A stretch of DNA of 64,000 bases from Rosa chinensis (lineage: Eukaryota; Streptophyta; Magnoliopsida; Rosales; Rosaceae): contig NC_037091.1 of NCBI RefSeq assembly GCF_002994745.2, positions 39,058,112 to 39,122,111 on the forward strand, given 5' to 3'. A program made the position numbers and the translations under genes. The notes beneath the pieces were generated by a model, which made no database searches, had not been told where the DNA came from, and saw nothing but the letters and a program-made list of their open reading frames with translations. Of this stretch, positions 32,803 to 44,257 are shown in pieces (positions within the stretch are counted from its first letter, which is position 1; every line of letters starts with the position of its first letter).

Positions 32803-35761
32803 TGTTGACATGAGCTGTATCAATTAACTTTATTATGATTTATTTTGTGTATCAATTAGCATTAGTGCTATAGTTGACTTAGATTAGGATTGATTACTTT
32901 CCTTTGTGTACATGGATGTTACATTATTCCCATATTCTAATAAACCTCCTTGAGAGATGAATAGAGATATTACATTATTCCCATATTCTAATATTTGACA
33001 TGGTATCAGAGCAATAAGCTCTTGAGACCTTTACCAATTGAATTCCGCTGCCCAGGAAATATTCCAATTACCTAAGAACATTGTTGTTCTTCCTTTCCCT
33101 GTACCAGAAAAGTTTCATTTAGAATACCCATACCAAATACTCTATCGAATTTACCAAATACCAGTACCCATAGCTACTGCCTACGTATACCTAATACCTA
33201 GACAGTATCCAAGACCCAGATCCCATTTTACAACCCTTTGTGAACCTTCCGGCAGAGATCGAAAATTCAATCCAGACCCAATTCCGGCAAAGATCGGATC
33301 CAAAGTACCTAGAAGACGATCGACCTTGCAGAACCAGACCTGCTGACGTTAAGCATCAGAAGCTTCTAGCCGGAGCTTCAAAGATCGGAAAGACACAAAC
33401 TAGAGCGTCGCTCAACGTGGACGACACCGGCTTCTTCTTCGAACTCCTATCGTCCCAACTCCGACAACCAGGACTAGCGACCTCTGATCATTCTGTGAGC
33501 AACAACTTTTCTTTACTCCGAAGACTTCTCCTCAGGGGGAGAGCACATCTAGAGAAGAGTAGTCTTCTTCAATATTGGAAGTACCAAAAATTGTTGTGGA
33601 AGAAAGAATTGTTGTACAAGAAAGAAATCAAATGGATCTAGAAGCACCAGCAACAGGAATTAATGATCAAACTCAGTCAGTCTTGCCAGATTCAACTGAA
33701 GACCCCCCTACTCCTACCACATCGGTCCCTATTTCTCATGAGGATGATCCTGAGGTTAGTCTCAATCCTGAACTTGAGCAAGATTTTGTTATAAATGATG
33801 ATCATGAGCCTAATGTTATCATAAATAATGAGGCTAACCCTGAAACAGAACCCAACACTAAAACAAGTGTGCCCCCAAATATCAATTGCCAGATGGAACA
33901 ACGAGAGGGAAGCCTAAAGCCCAGTATGAGCCAAATGTTAAAGCAAGCCAAATACCCATAAGTAATTATGTGTCAACTCATAGGTTGTCCGAGTCATATG
34001 CATCATTTGTGTTTCAATTATTTACTATTGTCATTCCAAATAAAGTGTAGGAAGCATTAGCAGATCCCAAATGGACTGAGGCAACGAAGGTTGAAATGGA
34101 AGCTTTGGAGAAGAATGATACATGGGAGCTAGTACCAAAACCTCAAGGAAAGAAAATGGTGGGGTGCAGGTGGATCTATGCCTTGAAATATGCTGATGAT
34201 GGGACACTGGACAGGTACAAAGCAAGGTTAGTTGCTAAAGGCTACACACAAACATATGGTATTGATTATCAGGAAACATTTGCACTGGTAGCCAATATTA
34301 GCACTATCCGTGTACTACTGTCTCTAGCTGCGAACTTGGATTGGCCCCTGAAGCAGTTTGATGTGAAGCATGCATTCTTGCATGGAGATCTAAAAGAGGA
34401 AGTATACATGGATCTACCCCCAGGGTTCATTGCGCCTTCGCAGGAAGGAATGGTCTGCAGATTGAAAAAGTCTCTATACGGACTCAAGCAATCTCCCAGA
34501 GCATGGTTTGGAAGGTTCAAACAGTCCATGAAGGCATTTGGCTACAAGCAGAGTAACTCAGATCACACTCTCTTCTTGAAGAGTAGAAGGGATAAGATAA
34601 CTGCCTTGATTATCTATGTGGATGATATGATAGTGATAGGAGATGATCAGGAAGAAGTGAAGAAGTTCGAAGCTTATCTATCATCTGAGTTTGAGATGAA
34701 AGATCTTGGTGGATTGAAGTACTTCCTAGGCATTGAGGTGGCCAGATCAAAGGAAGGCATTTTCTTACCTCAAAGGAAATATGTCTTAGACCTACTCACC
34801 GAAACAGCCATGTTGGTTTGCAAACCTGCAGATACACATATGGAGCAAAATCACAAGTTAGCAGAATACCCTGATCAAGTGCCTACTAACCGAGAGAGAT
34901 ATCAAAGACTAGTCAGCAAACTTATCTATCTCTCTCGCACTCGTCCTGACATTGCATATGCTATGAGTGTGGTGAGCCAATTCATGCATGCTCCAAGTGA
35001 AGACCATATGAATGCAGTATATCATATTCTTAGTTATTTGAAGTCTGCTCCAGGCAAAGAGATCATGTTTTCTAAAAATAATCATTTAGAGGTGGCTGGA
35101 TATACTGATGCAGATTGGGCTGGATGTATCACTGATAGAAGATCAACCTCATGATACTTCACATTTGTGGGAGGTAACCTTGTGACATGGAGGAGCAAGA
35201 AATAGAAAGTAGTTGCCAGATCTAGTGCGGAGGCAGAGTACAGAGGAATGGCCCAAGGTGTTTGTGAAATGTTATGGCTACGTAACTTACTGAAGGACTT
35301 AGGATTCAAGCCCAAACAGGCTATGAATCTCTTTTGTGACAACAAGGCAGCCATAAACATTGCACATAATCCAGTTCAACATGACAGAACAAAACATGTT
35401 GAAGTGGATAGACACTTTATCCAAGAAAAGTTAGAATCAGATATTATTGATGTACCCCATGTGAAGACTGGAGACCAACTTGCAGATATTTTGACAAAAA
35501 CTGCTTTTGGTAAGATATTCCACAGCTCACTTGACAAGTTGGGCATTCGAGACATCTATGCACCAACTTGAGGGGGAGTGTTGACATGAGCTGTATCAAT
35601 TAACTTTATTATGATTTATTTTGTGTATCAATTATCATTAGTGCTATAGTTGACTTAGATTAGGATTGATTACTTTCCTTTATATACATGGATGTAACAC
35701 TATATAAACCTCCTTGAGAGGTGAATAGAGATATTACATTATTCCCATATTCTATTTGACA
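32803..35761 (+). mobile_element. Ty1/copia element with gag-integrase deletion, TSD GAATC
   Basis: Direct LTRs at 32803-33000 and 35579-35761, each TGTTGACATGAG...TTTGACA, flanked by the exact 5-bp duplication GAATC (32798-32802, 35762-35766). TGGTATCAGAGC follows the 5' LTR at 33001, the initiator-Met tRNA primer site. GAGGGGGAG precedes the 3' LTR. The interior is only about 2.6 kb: a 5' leader, then directly the segment that normally links integrase to reverse transcriptase, then RT and RNase H. The 3' LTR is about 15 bp shorter, with an internal deletion. Confidence 0.93.
33540..35571 (+). pseudogene. copia reverse transcriptase / RNase H with two stops
   Basis: A Glu/Pro-rich linker (33575-33961) precedes the polymerase. 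RVT_2 motifs: PKWTEATKVEMEALEKNDTW, GCRWIYALKYADDGTLDRYK, ARLVAKGYTQ, DVKHAFLHGDLKEEVYMD, LYGLKQSPRAW, then the catalytic IIYVDDMIV. After SRTRPDIAYAMSVVSQF the frame passes ADWAGCITDRRSTS and meets TGA at 35152 where Gly is usual, then a TAG in WRSKK*KVVARSSAEAEY where Gln is expected. RNase H continues open to 35571 (EVDRHFIQEKL...LADILTK). The polymerase half is well preserved; gag, protease and most of integrase are absent. Confidence 0.9.
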
Positions 35762-35766
35762 GAATC

Positions 35767-36322
35767 TAGGCTATCTAGCTAGGGCAGGTTGTAACTTTAC
35801 CCAGATAATACAATCTTCCATAACTGCCACATACAAACAAACTCAGGAAGCACACAAAACCAGAGGCGAAAGCAAAGTGTTCACACAGTATATATGCATG
35901 AAATGCAATGATGAAGCACAAAAAAACCACCGAAATATGGGTCCATTTCCAACGGTCCTCACACCAATCAAAGGAAGGCTCCACATTTGAATCTAAACGT
36001 ACATGACCCAACCTGAACTTGAGGCCAAACCTGAACTCTGACTCGTTTGGCTTATCCGATCCTTTGTTTAGGGTGACACACGTCTGGGAGGGGTAGAGAG
36101 GTTGAAGACCGGTAAAGTCTGTTGGTGTGGACTTTTCAGTATTGCAGTTCATATATTATCGTTGAGCATTTCTTAGTAGAGCACTCTAATGGTGCGAACT
36201 AATTAACTAAAGGCTTTTTTCGTCCTCAGTAATATACTTCTAGCAGTTTTATATGAATTGAATACATTAATTCTAAACAACTTTGATGTTCAGAGCAATG
36301 ACAAATCATCATAGGAACATCT
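35767..36322. other. 3' segment of small-gene copy A
   Basis: Includes a diverged copy (about 35806-36150) of the repeated segment seen at 50438-52500: CTTCCATAACTG, CAAACTCAGGAAGCA, and further on GGTTGAAGACC. This shows that the copia element landed inside one small-gene unit. The minus-strand open frame here (36152-35775) has no family likeness. Confidence 0.45.
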
Positions 36323-36325
36323 CTG

Positions 36326-36572
36326 CCTGCTTACAAACAGACTATTCAACTGCTTGGGGATATCAAAGTGCACATCCGATCTATACATGGGGAGTGAAAT
36401 TCACACTCCTTATTTTACAATCCACACTCCGTATTTCCTTTTTTAGTATCTTAATAATATTACAATCCGCACTCCATCTCTCCTGCTTACAAACAGACTA
36501 TTCAACTGCTTGGGGATATCAAGGTGCGCATCTATACATGGGGAGTGAAATTCACTCCTTATTTTACAATCC
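36326..36572. repeat. About 156-bp tandem repeat, unit 1 and left part of unit 2
   Basis: Units begin CCTGCTTACAAACAGAC at 36326 and 36482 and contain CTTGGGGATATCAA, ATACATGGGGAGTGAA and TTATTTTACAATCC. Unit 2 is split by the solo LTR at 36573; its remainder and unit 3 lie at 38485-38609, and unit 3 ends at 41334-41515. Confidence 0.85.
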
Positions 36573-38484
36573 TGACATGCTAAAAGTAGCACGTAATTTA
36601 ACCCTGTAAAATGTCATCGTTAGTATAGAATAAGTAGGGATCGTTCTAATCCGGGGATTGAGGGTACACCTGTCATTGTACAACAAATAAAGAATTAAAA
36701 TAATGAAGTATTATTTACAAAAATAAAACAAAGAATAAAAATATATACAAGTGAACACAAATAAGGGGGTTTTATGATTATAGAATCTGAATTAAAATTA
36801 AATGAAATAAAGAGAATGTAAAAAACACATTTACAAGGGTGGAACACAAGGAACAAAGATCAAAACCACAACCATATGCAAGAAATTCGGTTGCAATTCT
36901 TATAGTTGGTTACCTAATGTCATGAGAAAGAAGTTGATCATGTGAAACGTTAATAAGCAAACGATTTCCCATATTTTACTTTCCTTGAATATTTAATCTA
37001 AGTGAAAGCACCTAAATTAAATCTATTGGACATGCAATCATAGTCTAGAAAGCTAGCTAATCAAGAACACATTCAATGCATGAAGAACAAAGAAAAGATG
37101 TCAACCAAAGTGCACAACCTAGTATGAAAAAGTTCATCTATTTGCAATCCTCCTTAATTGATCTCGACTTTTGTCCAAAGCCTTTACTACTTATGAATTA
37201 GGTTCACAAAACTATTAGGTGAATTGCTTGCCTAAATCTAGCTCCAATTACATGCATATATTTGAAGTTGGCCACCAAAGAACACATACATAGAAAAGTT
37301 TTCTATAATCCAAAATCAATCAAGCAATCTCACATAAGCAACATAAATATCAACATAAAGAAATCACAATTTTTATTTAAACATAAGAATGGGCTTAAAC
37401 TTTGCCCTAAACGTTTATGTCAACTAGAAATCAAGTTCATACAAAATCAAAACAAAGAAAACCAAAAGAAGTTACAAGGAAAAAGATAGAATTACACCAT
37501 GAAGGATGAATGGTGGAAGGCTTGAGACGTTGGTCTTGAATCTTGAAAGCAAGGCTCCAAAGCTTCACGACACAAGGTGGATGATGACGGCTAGGAGGCT
37601 TCATGGCTTCTTCTTCTTCTCCTCTTTGCTTGAAAATGCAGAACTAGAAGGCTAGAGAATGAAAAGGAAAATGGAAAGGAAATGGAGAGACAAAGAAGAT
37701 GAAATGGATGAAGGAATAATTGTCCCTTTGGGTGGTATATGTGATGGTATATATAGAGAAGAAAAAGAGGGAAGTAATGATGAATGAAAACAAAGCATGA
37801 AGGTGGAGTATGGAAGTGATGATGATCTATCATAACAAAAATGGATCCAAGGAAAAAGAGAAAAGCATCTAGCTTTCTTTATGTGGGTGGGAAACATGAA
37901 CATGATGAATGTTGACCCTTTTATTCCTTCAATTAATTCTCCTCCAAAACTTCAGAATGGGCCTCTGATTTATTCATATCAAATGTTCCTCTCTGAGTTT
38001 AGATCATCCTGGTAAAATATCAGAGTTAAATTCACTGTGGTTGGCCTGTAAATGCTTCTGAAATACGTACAGGTCAGGTTTTCCAGTTTTCGTCTTTCAG
38101 AATATTGGACTGACTATTTTGAAGGCCTTCCACTCCTATATGGTTCTTACACTCTTCATAAGAAATGTTTCTTAGGATGTCTAGAATGGATCCGGAAAGT
38201 TTCAGCTCATTTGGAATTCATTTGATCAGGCGGCAGCTCCTCCCTCCTTGCTTGACTTGGTTTCTCCTAGCCGGAGTAGGAAAATGTATAAAATTGACCT
38301 TTTAGTACATTTCCATTTTTCTCCATCATTTCTAGGTAATTATGGACCTAATGCTCATTTCATCATCATCTACTCCAATGTACCTAAAAATAGAAATTGA
38401 GTTAAAAATCGATTCGTTAAGGAATTAACTAAGCAAAATATGAGGAATTAACTACTAAAATATCACATTAAAATACTCCTATCA
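36573..38484 (-). mobile_element. Solo LTR (tRNA-Asp-primed gypsy family), TSD AATCC
   Basis: TG...CA ends (TGACATGCTAAAAG ... CTCCTATCA) and an exact 5-bp duplication AATCC (36568-36572, 38485-38489). 1912 bp, no coding sequence. It is homologous to 46220-48533 (shared ATTTAACCCTG, GGGATCGTTCTA, GGGGATTGAGGGTACACC, CATGTGAAACGTTAA). A fragment of this LTR family at 44194 abuts a primer-binding site, which fixes the orientation as minus. Confidence 0.85.
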
Positions 38485-38609
38485 AATCCATACTCCATGT
38501 TTCCTTTTTTATTATCTTAATATTACAATCCACATACTCCATCTCTGCCTGCTTACAAACAGACTATTCAACTGCTTGGGGATATCAAAGTGCACATCTA
38601 TACATGGGG
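38485..38609. repeat. Tandem repeat, rest of unit 2 and start of unit 3
   Basis: Continues TCCATACTCCATGTTTCC from the broken unit 2. Unit 3 starts at 38548 with CCTGCTTACAAACAGAC and is broken after ATACATGGGG by the next solo LTR. Confidence 0.85.
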
Positions 38610-40965
38610 TGACAGGACCCAACCCGAAATTTCACCTTGAAACCCGAAGTGGCCCTGCGGGGCCCATTTTTCGAGAAAATTCGACAGAACATTCCCAAAA
38701 AATGGACAATCCTAACTAAAAAGAAGTAAAACCACGATTCTAAGCAACCATCCTTATACTCCTGGAGCTACCCTGCTCCCCAAATACCATCAACTCCATT
38801 TTTACATTAAACAAAATCTCATCTTCATAATAATAATCCCTCAGGTTATTAGAGCAATTCTAAAATAAAAGTAAAGAGGATAAATGATCGATAGATCCTA
38901 CAATGCGGAAGTAGTAACAAGTGCGCCTTAACTCCATGTACACCCGACCTCAACTAATCTCGCCTGCAAACTGGGCATTTGAAACCAAAGGGCACAGGGG
39001 AAGTAATTGAAAAACACGTTAAAGTGAGTGAACAAAAATAATTAATCGAGATAATTGAAATTGGATAAGTTTTGATACTTCCCCACACATGCATTATTTC
39101 TAAAATTTCAATGCATGCAATATTTATAAAATATATTTCTCACCACACAAAAGTTCATGAAAACACACCAGCCTCATGTACTGGTTAGAAGAAATCATAC
39201 AAGCCTCGCTAGTCAAATAACAATATCATACGGGGAAGAAGTTATCACCATACGGGTAAAGGAGCCACTTAGGCTCTACCCTGCCACTCACACACAGAGT
39301 ATCTGAGGAGGAGAACTAATAAACTCGACTACCACCCATGTGAGGAGGAGAATAAATCACCTCGACTCCCACTCACAAGCACAAAGTAAGTGAGGAGGAG
39401 ACACTAATAGAATGACCCAAGTATGGTGAGGAAAACATTCAAAATCCAGTAAATCCATAATTTCATAAGGCTTCCTTAATTAGTTTCTCACGAGCAAATA
39501 AAGATATTCTAATGATGTGGCCCTGCACGCCAAAATATTCTCAAATTCATAAACAAATAGACGAGAAATAATATATAATTATATTTCCCTCGAAAAATCT
39601 CATTTCCGATAATATTATAGAAATCCCCAAAATTGACAAATAAATATATTATTTATTTCCAGAATTCACCTCGGAAAATAACTAGTCAAAAATCACATAA
39701 ATTATAAATCCAAATAATAGTCATTTATCGGAGATAATCCATCGAAAGTTCAATATCGAATATTTATAGTAACACAATTTCATTTCCTAAATATATCGAG
39801 AAAAAAAAAATCACAATCATACTCCCGAAAACAAATCATATGCTCAAGTTATAGCAAAATGATAAACAAATTAATTAAATCATTATTTCAGGAAAACCAC
39901 AATATGCATCATTATTTAAAACAAAAGTCCACTCACAGTACTATTTTTGCGATCACGCATACAGGTTTCTTCGTCGAGCTGTAGCTCAGTATGTCAACCT
40001 GTACAATTATAATCTGTAAACAATAATTCGACAAATTAAATACGATTCTAAAATAAATCTGAAAACCCCTCGCATGAATAATTCATCAACTAACCGAAAT
40101 CACATCGAAAACAATCATAACTTCCAGGTTTATGCTAAATTAATTATTTTAACATCCTAGTGAAAATTGAAGAAAATCCAGCTGTCCGATCTTCTCGAAT
40201 CACGATTCGGAAATTCAAAACTTCAGAAATTCCGATTAATACCCAAACCTCCTCCGATTCCACTAAACACATATTTATACATCCATAACAACATATACTA
40301 CCCAAAAGACCAAAACAAGCCTCCAGGAACGGCCGGGTGCGTCCCCACGCGCTGCCGATTCCAATCCCGAATTGGGTCACCAAACTTCATCAGCACGATC
40401 ATCTCAACATTCTAAACATCTTTTATAACTGTGGCAAAGCTCAATTTCAATTCTAAGTATCCGAAATTACCTCAAAACCGCAAGATTTCTTCTTGCCGTC
40501 GATTTGCAGTAATCCGACAAAATTGCAGCTACCCACTAGTATGGGTTGAACCATGAAGAAGAGGACTTTATGTTATGGGTGGTGGCACGACCAGAAAATG
40601 AAGAATTTGCCGGAAAAAAACCCAATTTGCTACAGTACCGATTTTGCTTCGATCCCCTCATTTCCGGCCAAATTGCCGTGATCCACCACCATAGGCTTGA
40701 GGGGGAAGAGGAGGAGGTTTGAACAAGACAAGTGGCACAGTACTGTCAGGTGGCCGGACAGCGGAGAAACGCTAGAAAAATCAGAAAACCAGAAGAAACT
40801 GCACTGCAGTCCTCTTCTTCTCCTTGTTGCACCTTCCATAGTCTAAAATAAATCACCAAACCACCATGGAATTAAAGAGGAGGAAGAGAGCTTTCAAATG
40901 ATATCTAATGCATCAAAATCTGTCACTAGATGGAAGAGATATGGCTAGAAGAAGGTGAAGAGGGA

Positions 40966-41015
<50 letters not shown>

Positions 41016-41333
41016 CGATAAGTTTCCGTTTCAGAAACTTAGCACAGTGACTCGGCCTTTTTATAGAAAAATTAATTTGAACAGTAACTTTCGTATTTTG
41101 GCCATTACTTTTGCATACGAACTTCGATTTAAACTAACTACATGATGTTCACGGACTTGGTTTAATGTCCTCTACAACTTTTATGAAGAAAGTTTTTCTC
41201 AAAAATTGACCCAAACAAAAAGTCATATTTTACGGCCCCTTTAAAAGATTGAAACGGAGTCAAAAGTAAAAACATATATCGTTTACCGTCCGAAAGACTA
41301 GTAAACCGGTACTTGAGATCCGGGACATAAACA
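38610..41333 (-). mobile_element. Solo LTR, about 2.7 kb, TSD TGGGG
   Basis: Reads TGACAGGACCC ... GGGACATAAACA on the plus strand, with exact duplication TGGGG (38605-38609, 41334-41338). It is the same family as 14715-17198 in reverse: GACTTTTTGTT(C/T)GGGTCA, GTTGTAGAG(A/G)AC and the TATAAA region align. It contains GTGAGGAGGAGA repeats near 39300-39400 and a (GA)n tract at about 40972-41013 just inside the leader. No long ORF; flanking ORFs of about 80 codons are unsupported. Confidence 0.87.
40972..41013. repeat. (GA)n microsatellite
   Basis: About 20 GA units inside the solo LTR. The sister LTR has only CTCTCTCCTCTCC at the matching place. Confidence 0.9.
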
Positions 41334-41515
41334 TGGGGAGTGAAATTCACACTCCTTATTTTACAATCTCTACTCCATGTTTTTTTTTAGTATTTTAAGA
41401 TTACATTTTTACAATCCACACTACAAAAAGATAAAGCTTAAGATATTAAAAATCGTAAAAAATGAAACATGGAGTGTGGATTGTAAAATAGAGAGTATGA
41501 ATTTCACTCTCCTAT
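41334..41515. repeat. Tandem repeat, end of unit 3, and an inverted-repeat tail
   Basis: Resumes GGGGAGTGAAATTCACACTCC from unit 3. The region then folds back on itself: GAGTGAAATTCACACTCC... at 41339 is mirrored by ...AATTTCACTCTCC at 41500, and TTTACAATC.CACTCCATG by CATGGAGTGTGGATTGTAAA. The repeat may therefore derive from a palindromic MITE. Confidence 0.7.
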
Positions 41516-41689
41516 ATATATAGCTAATGTGTTTAGTTTCAATTTCTAAATATTAATAATGGAAGACCTGCTCACCTAAGGGACAGTTTTTAAGGGATTG
41601 TGAGGGACAAGTGAATCTGACGGCTGAAAATAAATGCATAGTTTTAAGTTGTTATAATTTCTGCTTTTATATTTAATACATGTGGTTTA

Positions 41690-41998
41690 GATGCAATTGT
41701 CTCATATCGAGACAGAATATGAGAAGCTTAGAAATCTAGATGGTAGCTAGACTCATTTGTCTGTCGGTGTGAATTTTTTCCTTCTACTTCCTATCTTTGT
41801 TTTTCTTATAACCTTTCGAGCAATTCACTGCTGATTCTGCTATTCTTCGCCAACATATATGTTATTTCTAGTGTAGGTGAACTATCTTAGATAATGTCTG
41901 TGTGTAAATATATTTAATTATAAGGAACTGGTCGATCACTAAGAATCTAGAGGTCTCTCTATCTCCCTCATCGCCAAATCAAAAATTTAGCATTAATG
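41690..41998 (+). pseudogene. Small-gene copy B, degenerate
   Basis: Leader similarity from 41700 (GAGAAGCTTAGAAATCTAGAT, GTTATTTCTAGTGTAGGTG) and exon similarity from about 41932 (CGATCACTAAGA, CTCTCTATCTCCCTCATCGCC vs the ORF at 49229). The ATG of copy D corresponds to CTG-like sequence here and no frame is open. It ends at the hairpin at 41999. Confidence 0.5.
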
Positions 41999-42080
41999 AA
42001 GCAGACCGAGAAATCGGACACATATTAGAGGATGCACCGTCCTCGTGCTCTAATTTGTGTCCGATTTCTTGGGTCTGCTT
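41999..42080. repeat. 82-bp foldback at a duplication breakpoint
   Basis: Arms of 32-33 bp (AAGCAGACC...GAAATCGGACACA vs its reverse complement, a few mismatches) around a 17-bp loop. The 1.9-kb segmental duplication begins inside the left arm at 42016, so the second copy at 44258 keeps only the right arm whole. Confidence 0.8.
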
Positions 42081-42401
42081 CTATAGTCTATGAATACGAT
42101 CAAATTGTAAGAAATTTGGCTCTTATTTATGGTATTTTTATACATAGAAGAAGGTTCACAAATTTCTTAAAGAAGTCTAACTCAAAAAAAAAAAAAAAGG
42201 ATTTATACAGCAAACGGAAAGGGCATGAGAGTAAAGTTTGGCTGGATGTTCCAAATCTCTGTAACCGCTTGCATAAACACAAGAGGAAATGCGAAGGGGG
42301 TCCTTATGGCAGAAACCACGCCTGTCCCTCACATGTATTTCTCGAAGCCAGGCTCGGATTCAGCTCCGATCTCACCGAGCCTAGCACTAGCCGTCTAGCC
42401 C

Positions 42402-42600
42402 TATAAATGTGAGCAGAGCTTCTCAAACAGTTCATGCAAACCATATAGACGCTCGATCAGTCTTGCTTAGCTATACAATTGCGAGAGAGAATCAGAGAAG
42501 ATTAGAGACCTAGATCGAAGATCCCTTTCTCTTTCGGTGTGCATCTTTCCCCTATACTTGCTAGCTTTCAGCTCATTATTGATTTTGTTGTTCTTCGCTA
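42402..42600 (+). pseudogene. Small-gene copy C: TATA box and leader only
   Basis: TATAAATGTGAGCAGAG at 42402, then a leader (CTTGCTTAGCTATACA, CGGTGTGCATCTTTCCCC, GTTGTTCTTCGCTAAC) matching copies A and D. The sequence then enters (CA)n and the MITEs. No coding exon follows before the duplication ends, so this is a promoter and leader without a gene body. Confidence 0.55.
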
Positions 42601-42609
42601 ACACACACT

Positions 42610-42647
<38 letters not shown>
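42601..42647. repeat. (CA)n-(TA)n microsatellite
   Basis: CA repeats followed by TATATATA in the putative intron of copy C. It is slightly longer in the second duplicate at 44844-44890. Confidence 0.9.
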
Positions 42648-42648
<1 letters not shown>

Positions 42649-42649
<1 letters not shown>

Positions 42650-43055
42650 GGGCCCTTCCACTAAGGGATCTCTTTTTTGGTCTTTTATAAGGATAGGGCA
42701 TTAGACCAACTTTTCGATTACATTTCGGCATCTCAGCCGTTCAGTTTTTAGATCCTAATGTGTAGATCATTTGTGCAAATTTTCATCCAAATCGGTGATC
42801 GTTAAGGTATCAAACTAGAATAAATCAATGAACGAACCAAATCTGTCTAATTTGAACCGTTCATACTTATAGTCTTAAGTCGCCGTTTTGAATGTCTTAA
42901 CAATAATCAATTTGGCTGAAAATTTGCAGGAGTGATCTATACATTTGAACCTAAAATCTGAACGGTTAAGATATTAAAATATGATCGAAAAGTTGGTCTA
43001 ATGCCCTATTCCTAGAAAAAAAAACAAAAAAATTGAATCCCTCACTAAAAAGGCC

Positions 43056-43057
<2 letters not shown>
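42649..43057. mobile_element. MITE 1, first copy
   Basis: Inverted ends AGGGCCCTTCCACTAAGGGA / AGGGCCTTTTTAGTGAGGGA, flanked by TA repeats. About 409 bp, non-coding, with interior partial symmetry (CCGTTCAGTTTTTAG vs CTAAAATCTGAACGG; GACCAACTTTTCGAT vs ATCGAAAAGTTGGTC). Confidence 0.75.

Positions 43058-43105
<48 letters not shown>
43058..43105. repeat. (TA)n
   Basis: TA dinucleotide run separating MITE 1 and MITE 2. TA runs at 43501-43527, 45303-45332, 45727-45767 and 49113-49138 play the same role. Confidence 0.9.
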
Positions 43106-43107
<2 letters not shown>

Positions 43108-43500
43108 TTTCTAATTTCACAAGTTTAGTCCCTGTACTTCAAAATTTCAGACCAATAGGTCATTGCCGTCTAAAAGTCGCAACAAAATATCTATTATGCC
43201 CTCAGTTTTTTTTTTAATAAATTTATTCCTTTCTCTTTTTTTTTTTCAAACAGAAAGAAAGAAAGGAAAAAAAAACAGAAAGAAAGAAAGGGAAAAAAAT
43301 TCCTTTTCCAAAAAAAATAAAATAATTAATTAATTAAAAAAAAGAACTGAGGGCATAATAGATATTTCCCCGCGACTTTTAGACGGCAAGGACCTATTGG
43401 TCTGAAATTTTAAAGTACAAGGATTAAACGTGTGAAATTAAAAGGTCAAAGATTGAAGTGTTTTATGGTCAAAAACTCAAGGACTAAATAGTATTTAGTC
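43106..43500. mobile_element. MITE 2, first copy
   Basis: Inverted sequences TAATTTCACAAGTTTAGTCC and GGATTAAACGTGTGAAATTA, with CGTCTAAAAGTCGC / GCGACTTTTAGACGG nearer the middle. The right end is about 45 bp longer than the left (GACTAAATAGTATTTAGTC is unmatched), so the left end is truncated. Confidence 0.7.
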
Positions 43501-43527
<27 letters not shown>

Positions 43528-43532
<5 letters not shown>

Positions 43533-43892
43533 AATATCACAAATGGTCACTGAACTATAACATGTTCGACACTTTGTTCACTCAACTTTTGAATATATCA
43601 CTTTAGGCATTCAACTTATACACCGTCTATCACTTTAGTCACTGCCGTTAAGTATACCGTTATAAACTGTTAAATCGAGGGTACTTTTGTCCAATCACTA
43701 TTTCTATTTAAAAATAAAATAAAATAAAATATTTTACAAATCTCAGCTATCTCTTTCGTGCTCTTCTCTCATTACTCCTTTTCTCTACTAAGAAATTCAA
43801 AGATCTTGATCTGCTTCTTAATGAAATAAGATGGGCATTTTCATATCTTGTTCATTGCCTTAATCTGGGCTTGAAGTTTGGATAATTTGGTT
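43528..43892 (+). mobile_element. Mutator-like element, truncated copy
   Basis: Starts GGGTAAATATCACAAATGG like the element at 45769, and is cut at 43892 where the duplication ends. No right inverted repeat follows. Confidence 0.7.
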
Positions 43893-44257
43893 CAATGAAT
43901 GTTAATAAAGGCCGCCCTCAACCTTAAGGGACCTGGACTAGGTACCAATAAGGGGTTTAGGCCAATATTAATAAACACGACTTCACCTATTCCTTCTTTA
44001 ATTTACAACTCACAATAAAAATTCGTATTCAACAATATAAATAACAACCTCAGTAATTAACTAACTAATTTTCGACAATTACAAAATAATTAACAAGTAA
44101 ATTTTTTTTTTTTCGGTCACAATATATAAACAAACACATATTATTCACAAAGTGACAAATGATTTTTCAATCCCCGGCAACGGCGCCAAAAATTGATGCG
44201 CCTGAAAGCAAGCGCATAATTTAACCCTGAAATGTCATTAGTAGTACGTAATAAATA
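43893..44257 (-). mobile_element. Gypsy retrotransposon fragment with tRNA-Asp primer site
   Basis: On the minus strand a 64-bp piece of the same LTR family as 46220-48533 (44257-44194) is followed by 5 bp and then by TGGCGCCGTTGCCGGGGA (44188-44171), complementary to the 3' end of plant tRNA-Asp with CCA. The rest (44170-43893) would be 5' leader. This primer is typical of Athila/Tat-type Ty3/gypsy elements. The fragment is joined at GG to the second copy of the duplication. Confidence 0.8.

Larger units (their letters stand above)
42016..43892 (+). repeat. Segmental duplication, copy 1 (1877 bp)
   Basis: Nearly identical to 44258-46133; differences are mostly in repeat lengths plus scattered substitutions. 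It holds, in order: a promoter region, small-gene copy C leader, a (CA)n tract, MITE 1, (TA)n, MITE 2, (TA)n and the first part of a Mutator-like element. The right edge changes at CAATGAATG (43893). Confidence 0.92.

Noticed and set aside
35775..36152. 125-codon minus-strand ORF
   Set aside because: The region is a diverged copy of the non-coding repeat at 50.4-52.5 kb, where the frame is not kept.
42032..42406. Identical 124-codon ORFs at 42032 and 44274
   Set aside because: They are identical because the DNA is duplicated. They run through the promoter region up to the TATA box, contain poly-Lys from an A-run, and resemble no protein.
44171..44188. tRNA-Asp 3' end on the plus strand
   Set aside because: Only 18 nt match and they abut a retrotransposon LTR end, so this is a primer-binding site, not a tRNA gene.
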